Source: JARBAK01 sp034472185 | GTDB lineage: Bacteria > Pseudomonadota > Alphaproteobacteria > Rickettsiales > Midichloriaceae | NCBI GenBank assembly: GCA_034472185.1 | Contig: JARBAK010000001.1 | Span: 372,001-436,000 of the forward strand | Direction: 5' to 3' | Length of the DNA stretch: 64,000 bases | Shown: piece after piece, positions 34,679 to 43,149 of the stretch | How positions within the stretch are numbered: the first letter of the stretch is position 1 | Layout: each line of letters begins with the position of its first letter | Program-made: the position numbers and the translations under genes | The notes under the pieces: generated by a model | Databases searched by the model: none | What the model was told of the DNA's origin: nothing | What the model saw: the letters and a program-made list of their open reading frames with translations, nothing else

Positions 34679-35530
34679 ATGGCATCGCACGTAAAAAATA
34701 AATATAACAGAATCGGATGTGTCATAGATAGAACATCAAATCTAGCTATACGCAGCTTCTTGTCATTAAAGGTGAAATATCCGTTCATAAAAGAATTTAA
34801 ACTTCCCAAAACATTATCAGCTTCTCCGAATCCCGTAGAAATAGATAAAGATGCAAATTACGATGCGATTATAGCATTAGGAGGAGACGGATTAATGCTT
34901 AGAACAATGCAATACTTTATGCATAAGCAAATGCCAATTTATGGCATGCGCAGGGGAACTGTAGGATTTTTATTAAATGATTACGAACCAGATAATTTAA
35001 TAGAGTCTATAGAACAAGCTAACGCTATTACGCTTAACCCACTGGAAATGTATGCAATAACATCTCAAGGGAGCTGTCACACTCTACTCGCTGTAAATGA
35101 AGTATCTCTGCTTAGGCAAACACGTCAAAGCGCACATATACAGATTAGCGTGAATCAAAATTTACGTCTGAACCATCTAGCAGGTGATGGCGTGCTGCTA
35201 GCAACCCCTGCAGGTAGTAGTGCTTATAATAGTGCCGCACATGGTCCTATAGTGCCTCTATATGCAAATATACTAGCGCTTACACCCATTAGCCCATTTA
35301 GACCACGGAACTGGAATGGTGCTTTAATATACAGAGATAGTGTAATACAATTTGATGTGATGCAAGCTGATAAAAGGCCTGTGAGTGCATCTGTAGACTC
35401 TGTAGAGGAAGTGCGTAGTGTAGTAATGGTGCAGGTACGAGAAAGAAAAGATATAGAGATAACTCTTCTATTTAACAAAAAATGCGATTTTGAAGAAAGG
35501 GCGTTGAAAGAGCAATTTCTTCACATTTAA
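34679..35530 (+). CDS. nadK: NAD kinase
   Basis: Phosphorylates NAD to NADP. The 283-residue protein has the conserved GGDG at 68-71 (AIIALGGDGLMLRTMQ), RGTVGFLLN, the VNEVSLLR stretch and the diglycine-type GDGVLLATPAGSSAYNSAAH block, followed by LTPISPFRPRNW. All catalytic and NAD-binding motifs are intact. It is flanked by tRNA-Tyr and a small membrane protein gene and does not look like part of a larger operon. Confidence 0.94.
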   Translation: MASHVKNKYNRIGCVIDRTSNLAIRSFLSLKVKYPFIKEFKLPKTLSASPNPVEIDKDANYDAIIALGGDGLMLRTMQYFMHKQMPIYGMRRGTVGFLLNDYEPDNLIESIEQANAITLNPLEMYAITSQGSCHTLLAVNEVSLLRQTRQSAHIQISVNQNLRLNHLAGDGVLLATPAGSSAYNSAAHGPIVPLYANILALTPISPFRPRNWNGALIYRDSVIQFDVMQADKRPVSASVDSVEEVRSVVMVQVRERKDIEITLLFNKKCDFEERALKEQFLHI

Positions 35531-35713
35531 TATGCCTTCGATGCACTGACATTGCAATTAAGTATGACGATTGTACGCCGCTTAGCAAGAATCTTTCTCA
35601 TTAAACCATTATTTCGATTAAACTGAACATTTTTATAAATCTACTATACGAAAATTGTCCTTTAGAGTACAATGCGCCTCACAAGTTTGGTTCTTTTTAA
35701 AGAGGTAAATGAT

Positions 35714-36106
35714 ATGTTATTAGATAATAATCAATTTGTTGATACAGAAAGAGTAGACCAAACGGAACAAGGGGGATATTTAGAGACTTTCCTCGACTAT
35801 GCCCCATATGTAGCAGCTGCAGCAGTAATACTCTATGGAGGTTACGTGTTTAGCGGTTATTTAGCGCCTTATGTACCTTATGTTAGTAAATATTTTGTTG
35901 GATCTGCCGTCACTACTGTCAACTTCTATGACGAGATCATAGATCTCAATAGCTCCGCTGATTTCAGTGCTCCTATCCAACACACAGATTTTAACTCAAT
36001 AAAAGAGTGGTATGATCCCCTGCAAGAAGCAATAGAGAGCAGAAATTATTTAGATGCAGTAGACATGTATGGAGATCTGCTCCATATAATTTATGCGTCT
36101 GTTTAG
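35714..36106 (+). CDS. Hypothetical single-pass membrane protein
   Basis: Not recognised. ATG 35714 is chosen because AAAGAGGT lies seven bases upstream; the frame is open from 35672. The 130-residue protein has an acidic N-terminus, one Ala/Tyr-rich hydrophobic stretch (about 33-68, APYVAAAAVILYGGYVFSG then LAPYVPYVSKYFV), and a soluble C-terminal part with several Asp and Tyr residues. It is 38 bases upstream of the amino-acid binding protein gene, in the same direction. Confidence 0.7.
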   Translation: MLLDNNQFVDTERVDQTEQGGYLETFLDYAPYVAAAAVILYGGYVFSGYLAPYVPYVSKYFVGSAVTTVNFYDEIIDLNSSADFSAPIQHTDFNSIKEWYDPLQEAIESRNYLDAVDMYGDLLHIIYASV

Positions 36107-36143
36107 CGAATAGCATTACACCACACATAGACATCAATGTAAT

Positions 36144-36884
36144 ATGAAGAAATCAATTCTCAGCAGTGTGTTTTGTATGGTGTGCCTTTTGTTATTAGGG
36201 TGCAGAGAAGAAAAAACTCAGACATTGAGCTTCGGTATTTGCGCTGATTATCCTCCATTCGAATATTTTTCTGCAGGTACATTACAGGGATTTGATATAG
36301 AACTCGGTCAGCTCATTGCAAAAGAACTAGGAAAAGAAGCATCTTTCGTGGATATGCAATTCAGCAGTATTCCAGAAGCTGTACATAGCGGTATTGTAGA
36401 TGGTGGACTATCTGCTATAGCTGCCACTCCCGATCGTAGAGAAAACTTTGACTTCTCTAGATCATATTACAAAGACAGTTTTGCAATCGTCTATTTAAAA
36501 ACAGCGCCAATCCAAGACAAAGCTCAGTTATCGCAAAAGAAAATCGCATGCCAATTAGGCTCCTCTATGGAAATGTGGTTAAAAAAACAAATACCAAGTA
36601 ACTCCCTTGTCTTAGTCGACACAAATAATCAAGCAATTGAAGCACTCAAGGCAGGTCATATCGATGGAGTACTTGTAAATGATATGGCTGCTATTTTTTT
36701 CGCTCAGGCAACACCCTCTCTATCCTATACCATTATTGAACAATCAAATATTGGATACAGCATAATGGTTAAGAAAGGATCAAAGCTAGCAGAGGAAATA
36801 AATAATGCACTTATTAAGTTAGAACAACAGGGAATATTAAAAGGACTAACCCAAAAATGGTTAACGCAAAAATCCTCGCAATGA
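36144..36884 (+). CDS. Amino-acid ABC transporter substrate-binding lipoprotein
   Basis: Periplasmic solute-binding protein family 3. An N-terminal lipoprotein signal (hydrophobic CMVCLLLLGC, lipidated Cys20) precedes the bilobed fold beginning FGICADYPPFEYF, with FDIELGQLIAKELGKEASFV, GGLSAIAATPDRRENFDFS and ALKAGHIDGVLVN. These match polar amino acid (His/Arg/Gln type) binding proteins; the ligand cannot be fixed. The permease gene follows after 40 bases. Lgt, encoded at 45066, would provide the lipid modification. Confidence 0.9.
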   Translation: MKKSILSSVFCMVCLLLLGCREEKTQTLSFGICADYPPFEYFSAGTLQGFDIELGQLIAKELGKEASFVDMQFSSIPEAVHSGIVDGGLSAIAATPDRRENFDFSRSYYKDSFAIVYLKTAPIQDKAQLSQKKIACQLGSSMEMWLKKQIPSNSLVLVDTNNQAIEALKAGHIDGVLVNDMAAIFFAQATPSLSYTIIEQSNIGYSIMVKKGSKLAEEINNALIKLEQQGILKGLTQKWLTQKSSQ

Positions 36885-36924
36885 TAAACATACAGACAAT
36901 ATATATTGTCTATAAAAAACACAA

Positions 36925-37575
36925 ATGAATATATTAATTTCTCAAATACTTTTTGTAGGATCAGGCCTCATCCTAACGGTAAAATTACTGCTAGGGGGGC
37001 TCTTAATTGGCCTTATCCTTGGCACATTATGGTCTGTACTGCGTTATAAAAGGATATGTACTACGCTAGTAAGCGGATTAATTTCCGTTATAAGGGGTAC
37101 GCCATTGCCATTACAGCTTAGTATCGTATACTTCTCCTCTCCAGAATTTTTAAATATAAAACTAAGCGTCCTAACCGCTGGTATATTGACCTTCGGGCTA
37201 AATAGCTCTGCATACGTTGCAGAAATATTTAGATCGGGGATCGAAAATCTCCCTAAAGGACAGTTTGAAGCCGCTAAAACTCTTGAAATCCCTGCTTTTT
37301 ATATGTGGAAAGACATAATTTTTCCGCAAGTGTTTAACAATATTCTACCAGCTGCAGTAAGTGAAGCTGTAGCCCTATTAAAAGAGAGCGCACTTATTAC
37401 AATGATCGGAGGACTTGATATTATGAGGAAAGCGCAAATTCTCGCAGCAGAACATTTTACTTATTTTAGACCATTATTCATAGCTGGAATGTATTACTAT
37501 TTCATAGTCCTATTGATTGAATATATAGGTAAAAAATTTGAACAACGTAATAAACGGTCACAACAGCAACTATAA
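36925..37575 (+). CDS. Amino-acid ABC transporter permease
   Basis: A 216-residue inner-membrane permease of the HisM/GlnP family. Several hydrophobic helices, RGTPLPLQLSIVYF near residue 55 and the EAA loop that docks the ATPase (LPKGQFEAAKTLEIP, about 111-125) are visible. It pairs with the binding protein just upstream. The partner ATPase (GlnQ/HisP type) is not next to it or anywhere in the window, so it must be encoded elsewhere. Confidence 0.92.
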   Translation: MNILISQILFVGSGLILTVKLLLGGLLIGLILGTLWSVLRYKRICTTLVSGLISVIRGTPLPLQLSIVYFSSPEFLNIKLSVLTAGILTFGLNSSAYVAEIFRSGIENLPKGQFEAAKTLEIPAFYMWKDIIFPQVFNNILPAAVSEAVALLKESALITMIGGLDIMRKAQILAAEHFTYFRPLFIAGMYYYFIVLLIEYIGKKFEQRNKRSQQQL

Positions 37576-37673
37576 AACGGAAATAATAATCTTTCAGTAA
37601 GATGCGTGTACACACCTTTTACTTTGTGCTACCTTGTTTAGAGGCTTCTTGATTATAAAATCACACAATCAGT

Positions 37674-39818
37674 ATGCAAATGAGTCCAAGCATATCTATA
37701 AAAACATCAAAAGTAAAAATAGATCGTAAGCAAATAGGTATCGGCTCCTCTTCTCAAATAGTGAATAATAAATTTGAAATACTGTTTAACGAGAGAGTTA
37801 GCAATTATTCTTCTGAATTCATTCAAGCTTACAGTGCTAGGAACTTACAGGAAAAAGAGTCTATACAAAAATTTATTGCGTTAGTGTGCTCCACAAGAGC
37901 CCTCATGCGAATGGAAGCAATAATACAACTAAATAAAACAAAAATATCGAATTTTAACAATTTAGAAGCACTATCTATAATAACTATAAACGGGATAGAG
38001 GCTCTTGTAATAATAATAAAGGATTACAGAGAATACTCATTAACAAATATTATATCGAAGCTTCAGCATAGGTATAATGAAAAAGAACTATTACAATTTG
38101 TTATTACGCCATTACTACAAGTAATAAACCAATTACACGAACTTGAAATAATGCACGGCTGTATCAATCCAGATACAATATTCATATTGGAAGAGCAAAC
38201 AACCCATCGTATTTCTATTATACTAGAAAGTTGCGTATTGAATGCATGTGGTAGTAAACAGCAACTCCTATATGAAACCATAGAACGTGGCATGTTAAAT
38301 AAATACAGCAAGCCCGTAGATTCGTTCGCTACTGATTACTACTCTTTAGGAGCAACAATATGCTATTTACTTGGTAAAGAGGTGCTCTTTAAGCAAGACG
38401 TAGATATTTTAAAAATTAAAATGAAAGTAGGCAGTTTTTCTTTTTTTGAGAGGCACTTCACGTTAACTCTTGCCAAGATTTATTTTACATTTATACCCCT
38501 AATTAGTGGGTTGCTAAACGACAAAGAAGATGAAAGATTCGGATATATAGAGGCTATAAAGGCATTAGAATCGAAAACGAGAGACGAATACAACAATAAT
38601 CAACAGATTCAACAAACTGCTTTATACAGGTGGAAACCGTGCCAAGTACCACTCCTTTTTAATGGGGATTCCTGTACCCATCCAGAGGATTTGGCTATTC
38701 TATTCACAAAATATTGGGAAACGGCTAGAAATCTTGTTCTTAATACTCCATTTAGAAAATGGATATCTGCTGCAAAAATAGACACTGCATTGTTAGTACA
38801 AATCACTCAACTAGAAAATGAGATAAACGCAATAATTGATATCTCTAAATTACATGAACTCGATATTAAAGATATATATCTTGCATGCATAGTGATAGCT
38901 CTTTCCCCACATTATGCCCCCATCGTTCTTGCAGAAAATATAATATTTTCTCCAGATGCTATCCCACAAGTACTAAATTATGGGCTGGTTACAACACCCT
39001 CTATTCAAAATAAAATTTTTGAATTCATTGAGAGTGGTGGATTAAAGTTCGTTATACGCCTAAAACAAATACTAATAGATAAAAACACTATATGTAATAC
39101 AGCAAATATTTTGATGCAAGTTTTGCAGCAATTTGACTCTATGTTTTATGACTTAAATATAAAAAATTATGCTCAGATACGCCCTTATCTCTTAACATAT
39201 GCGATTTCTCCCGCAATGCCTTGCATATGCGAAGGTGCTCTGTCATTTAGAATATGCTTCTCCTTGAAAGATATATTACAAGCACTAAATACAGCCCGCG
39301 AACTTATAATAGACACCATTCCTTCTAAGCTTTTTGCTTTTATAGCAATAAAACTCATAAGTTGTGGATATAAATTTAATCAAAGCAAGCCTCCTAAATC
39401 AGCAATAAATAAAGACTTATTTTGGTGTTTATGGTCTCTTGGAACGGCTCAAAAAGAAACCAATATTGGACCGCTAATACATTTATGTGAAAATATTCAA
39501 CCCTGCATCAAAGTTGCTATACAACGTCAAATATATATAAAAAAGAATGCACAAAAAGCTTTAATAAAACTTGAAAAAAGTGTCCATGAAGGCTCTATTA
39601 CTGCAATGTTCGAAATATTAAACATCTTTCAAAAAGATCATAATAACTATTATTATCTAAAGGCTAAAGCTCAACAAATAAAAAATGAACTTAAGTTATG
39701 CCAACTTATCTCGAATCCCTCTGCAATTAAGAAGACAGGTTTGGATTTAGCTATCAGATTCTCTTATGTGATGCTCGGTTTATCAGCAGTTCTCTTTTTG
39801 ATGAAAACATTAGCTTAA
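37674..39818 (+). CDS. Kinase-like (probably pseudokinase) protein with C-terminal membrane anchor
   Basis: 714 residues. Residues about 85-300 resemble a Ser/Thr kinase C-lobe: INQLHELEIMHGCINPDTIFI has the spacing of the HRDLKPxN catalytic loop, and DYYSLGATICYLLGKEVLF matches the helix-F region. His161-Gly-Cys replaces HRD, no DFG is visible, and no canonical Gly-rich loop is clear, so catalysis is doubtful. The long middle and C-terminal part is helical, possibly repeat-like (LMQVLQQFDSM, IALEKSV-type segments). It ends in one hydrophobic helix (about 690-712), like a tail anchor. It follows the ABC permease. Substrate or partner unknown. Confidence 0.65.
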   Translation: MQMSPSISIKTSKVKIDRKQIGIGSSSQIVNNKFEILFNERVSNYSSEFIQAYSARNLQEKESIQKFIALVCSTRALMRMEAIIQLNKTKISNFNNLEALSIITINGIEALVIIIKDYREYSLTNIISKLQHRYNEKELLQFVITPLLQVINQLHELEIMHGCINPDTIFILEEQTTHRISIILESCVLNACGSKQQLLYETIERGMLNKYSKPVDSFATDYYSLGATICYLLGKEVLFKQDVDILKIKMKVGSFSFFERHFTLTLAKIYFTFIPLISGLLNDKEDERFGYIEAIKALESKTRDEYNNNQQIQQTALYRWKPCQVPLLFNGDSCTHPEDLAILFTKYWETARNLVLNTPFRKWISAAKIDTALLVQITQLENEINAIIDISKLHELDIKDIYLACIVIALSPHYAPIVLAENIIFSPDAIPQVLNYGLVTTPSIQNKIFEFIESGGLKFVIRLKQILIDKNTICNTANILMQVLQQFDSMFYDLNIKNYAQIRPYLLTYAISPAMPCICEGALSFRICFSLKDILQALNTARELIIDTIPSKLFAFIAIKLISCGYKFNQSKPPKSAINKDLFWCLWSLGTAQKETNIGPLIHLCENIQPCIKVAIQRQIYIKKNAQKALIKLEKSVHEGSITAMFEILNIFQKDHNNYYYLKAKAQQIKNELKLCQLISNPSAIKKTGLDLAIRFSYVMLGLSAVLFLMKTLA

Positions 39819-39957
39819 AATCTTTTTGTAAGTCCCAAACACATACAATAGGAATCACTATCTTAAGTGCTGCACTAAATTTACCGAATTAAAGCTGAAA
39901 TATAGGAGATATATGATATTGAATAATACGCGTTTATAAAAATAAGAAAAATTATTG

Positions 39958-41808
39958 ATGATACCATATATGGAAGATAATATTTTTCACATTATTAGGA
40001 AATATATAAATCGATGCATACCCTTGGTGTATAAGCAATTAGGTATAACAGAAAGCACAGATACAGATTTTACAGTTGAAAGACCTAAAGATGCAAGACA
40101 CGGTGATATAGCATCCAATGTAGCTTTAGTGTTAGCTAAAGTTGTACGCAAACACCCTTTTGAAGTAGCGCAACTTATAGCTTCGGTACTCCAAAAGGAG
40201 TATTGCCTTTCAAGCTTAGACATGCGACCGCTGTGGATCCAAAAAATAGAGGTGGCTCATCCTGGATTCATTAATTTCTACATGACACACACATTTTGGC
40301 ATGATGTACTATACAATACGCTGCTTGCAGGCCCTGCCTACGGGAGCAGCACAATTGGCGCCGGAAAGCGCGTTAACGTAGAATTCGTTTCTGTCAATCC
40401 CACCGGCCCACTGCATATAGGACATACTAGAGGAGCCGTATATGGAGACGCTCTCTCGCGATTGCTTACTTGGTGTAATTTTGACGTAATCAAAGAATAT
40501 TACATTAATGATGCGGGAAAACAGATAGAAATACTAATCGACTCAGTCTTTATCCGGTATAAACAAAAACTAGGGATAAAAGCAGAATTATCAATCGAAC
40601 ACTATCCAGGAGACTATCTTATAACTATAGCTGAGATATTGCATACAGCACACCAAGATTCATTATTACATATGCATCCAGCTGAGCGCAATACCTTAAT
40701 TAGAAAGGTTAGTCTCAGTAAAATAATGCAATGTATAAAACAAGACTTAAGCGCTTTGGATATACAATACGATGTCTTTACTTCTGAAAAAGAAGATATC
40801 ATAGATAAGGACCTCATAGAAAATGCCTTGGAAATATTAAAAATGCAGGATTTGATATATGAAGGTACTCTAGAAAAACCTAAGGGCAAAGCTGCTTTAG
40901 ATTGGGAACAGACAAAACAATTACTTCTCAAATCAACTGCTTTTGGTGATGATTCAGATCGAACAATACAACGTAAAGATGGAACTTATACCTATATAGC
41001 ATCAGACATTGGATATTGCCTACATAAAGTAATGCGAGGATTCGATAAGATGATATTAGTGCTGGGAGCAGATCACAGTGGCTATGTTAAGCGTATGGAG
41101 GGCGTAGCAAACGTCCTAGGAGGTGAAAAACAACAAACTTCCATTCTTATATATCAACTAGTCAATCTGCTAAAGGAAGGCAAACCATTCCGAATGTCTA
41201 AACGCACTGGTACTTTTATCACGCTCAGTGATGTGCTAGAAGAAGTAGGAAAAGACGCTCTACGCTTTGCTTTTCTCTCACAGAAAAATGATACAGCGTT
41301 AGACATAGACTTAAATCAAATTTTAGAGCAATCTAAAGACAATCCAGTGTTCTACGTACAGTATGCACATACTCGCTGTGCTTCAGTTATTCACAAAGCA
41401 CATATCGCGCAAATCTTTTCGCCTAAAGAACTCGCAATTAACTTAGAAGATGGGGAGTTAAAATATATTCGAAATAATCAGCACTCTGCAGAACAGTTAA
41501 CAGAGATACTATCACTCTTAACCGGAGAAAGTGAGCTATCTTTAATTAAAGAGATAGCGCTTTTCCCTAAAATCATAGAAAGCGCTACAATACATTATGA
41601 GCCCCATAGAATCGCACGCTATCTTTACGATTTAGCAAACGCACTTCATTATGCATGGGCACAAGGAATAGAAGAGCCGAAACAACGCTTCATTTTAGAA
41701 AATGATCGTCCATTATCACAAGCACGAGTGCTGCTGCTGTATGTAACAGCGCATACAATATTTCTCGGACTGCAAATTTTAGGCGTTCAAACAATGATTA
41801 AGATGTAG
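39958..41808 (+). CDS. argS: Arginyl-tRNA synthetase
   Basis: Class I synthetase, 616 residues from ATG 39958 (a TTG one codon earlier and ATG 39970 are alternatives). The N-terminal Add-1 domain has FTVERPKDARHGDIASNVAL. The HIGH motif is in NPTGPLHIGHTRGAVYGD (around 145), tRNA-dependent active-site features include YYINDAGKQI, and the KMSKS equivalent is FRMSKRTGTFI. The DALR anticodon domain is at the C-terminus. Its end overlaps the convergent glyQ by 11 bases. Confidence 0.97.
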   Translation: MIPYMEDNIFHIIRKYINRCIPLVYKQLGITESTDTDFTVERPKDARHGDIASNVALVLAKVVRKHPFEVAQLIASVLQKEYCLSSLDMRPLWIQKIEVAHPGFINFYMTHTFWHDVLYNTLLAGPAYGSSTIGAGKRVNVEFVSVNPTGPLHIGHTRGAVYGDALSRLLTWCNFDVIKEYYINDAGKQIEILIDSVFIRYKQKLGIKAELSIEHYPGDYLITIAEILHTAHQDSLLHMHPAERNTLIRKVSLSKIMQCIKQDLSALDIQYDVFTSEKEDIIDKDLIENALEILKMQDLIYEGTLEKPKGKAALDWEQTKQLLLKSTAFGDDSDRTIQRKDGTYTYIASDIGYCLHKVMRGFDKMILVLGADHSGYVKRMEGVANVLGGEKQQTSILIYQLVNLLKEGKPFRMSKRTGTFITLSDVLEEVGKDALRFAFLSQKNDTALDIDLNQILEQSKDNPVFYVQYAHTRCASVIHKAHIAQIFSPKELAINLEDGELKYIRNNQHSAEQLTEILSLLTGESELSLIKEIALFPKIIESATIHYEPHRIARYLYDLANALHYAWAQGIEEPKQRFILENDRPLSQARVLLLYVTAHTIFLGLQILGVQTMIKM

Positions 41809-42691
41809 AGTCAGAAGTTTTTTCTGTTTTAAGAAGCACGTGCTTAGCCTTAGTACTACTAACCCAGCTTCTGCAACACTCACGTACCATATTCCGAATA
41901 TTCGCTATATAAGCGCCTCTTTCAACAACACTGAAAGTCCTTCTCGCTTCTAAAATATTGAATAAATGCATAGCCTTTAAACAATAATCATAAGCAGGAT
42001 ATATTAACTCATTCTCCAGCATAAGAGGAACTTCACTAAGATAAGCAAGGAAACTTCTCTTCAGCATCTCACTGTCCGTATATTCAAAGTTATACAAGCA
42101 ATGTTGCTGTTCGCTTTTTTGGAAAAGATCTCCATATTTTATCCCATGTTCATTCCAATCTAGCGACCAAAAATCACTCTTGCCCTGAACATACATCGCT
42201 ATACGCTCTATACCATAAGTAATCTCAGCGGGCACTGGAAAACAATCGAATCCACCTAGCTGCTGCATATATGTAAACTGCACAACTTCCATGCCATCAC
42301 ACCAAATTTCCCATCCCAATCCCCAAGCGCCCAGTGTAGGATTAGCCCAATCACTCCTTACGAAACGTAAATCATGCATAGAACTCTTGATATTAAGCGC
42401 ATATAAACTTTCCAAACAGAGTTCCTGAATATTATCAGGAGCAGGCTTGAGTAAGGCCTGAAATTGAAAATAATGTTGTGTTCTATTCGGATTTTCTCCG
42501 TATCTGCCATCTCCGGGTCTTCTACAAGGCTGTACATATGCTATCTTCCATGGATTGGCGTCTAGACAGCGCAAAGCCGTCGCAGGATGTGCTGTGCCCG
42601 CTCCCATCTCTGAATCATGGGGCTGTAGAATTGTACAGCCCGCACTTTTCCAAAATCCCTGTAAGTTTGATATAATATCCTGAATATACAT
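41798..42691 (-). CDS. glyQ: Glycyl-tRNA synthetase alpha subunit
   Basis: Catalytic subunit of the bacterial alpha2beta2 glycyl-tRNA synthetase. The 297-residue protein has the signature blocks GAGTAHPATALRCL, AYVQPCRRPGDGRYGENPNR, QHYFQFQALLKP and WGLGWEIWCDGMEVVQFTY. The glyS beta subunit usually follows directly, but argS is convergent here and glyS is not in the window. The C-terminal tail is Ser/Thr/Lys rich. Confidence 0.96.
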   Translation of the reverse strand: MYIQDIISNLQGFWKSAGCTILQPHDSEMGAGTAHPATALRCLDANPWKIAYVQPCRRPGDGRYGENPNRTQHYFQFQALLKPAPDNIQELCLESLYALNIKSSMHDLRFVRSDWANPTLGAWGLGWEIWCDGMEVVQFTYMQQLGGFDCFPVPAEITYGIERIAMYVQGKSDFWSLDWNEHGIKYGDLFQKSEQQHCLYNFEYTDSEMLKRSFLAYLSEVPLMLENELIYPAYDYCLKAMHLFNILEARRTFSVVERGAYIANIRNMVRECCRSWVSSTKAKHVLLKTEKTSDSTS

Positions 42692-42749
42692 TCTGCCTTA
42701 GTATCATTAATTTCCATAAGAAACTTCAGCAACCCCCGCTGACGTAATC

Positions 42750-43112
42750 CTATACATTTTCGGAAGGAGGCCCGAAATTATTTTTTTTAACATCGCTCAG
42801 CTTAAGTTCCCAATAAAAGACTAAAAATGCGCCAACAATGGTTGGGACAAGCAGTAACCACCAACCAGAACGTCCTACATCATGTAGCCTCCTCACAGTA
42901 ACCGCAATTCCTGGCACAAACACCGCAAGATGGAAAATACGGTAGCAAGTCAATATATTTGCATCTTTAAACACATGCATGTCCAAAAGAAGCGCAATAC
43001 TTCCAAGTAATATAACAAAAAGCACCCAATACCAATATTCTGAACGTGTAGCCCTCCCCTCAAAAGTAGCATACTTTATTAAGCACGTTTTCACTGCGAC
43101 CCAAAAATTCAT
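42750..43112 (-). CDS. DUF805 family membrane protein
   Basis: A 120-residue inner-membrane protein of the DUF805 (YhaH-like) family, function unknown. It shows the family pattern KYATFEGRATRSEYWYW, several hydrophobic helices, VPGIAVTVRRLHDVGRSGWW, and an asparagine-Phe-Gly near the C-terminus (KKNNFGPP). It lies between glmS and glyQ on the same strand, 37 bases after glmS, so it is probably co-transcribed. Confidence 0.88.
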   Translation of the reverse strand: MNFWVAVKTCLIKYATFEGRATRSEYWYWVLFVILLGSIALLLDMHVFKDANILTCYRIFHLAVFVPGIAVTVRRLHDVGRSGWWLLLVPTIVGAFLVFYWELKLSDVKKNNFGPPSENV

Positions 43113-43149
43113 ACTTCCCCCATTCTCATGTATTTAAAAGAATATAAGA

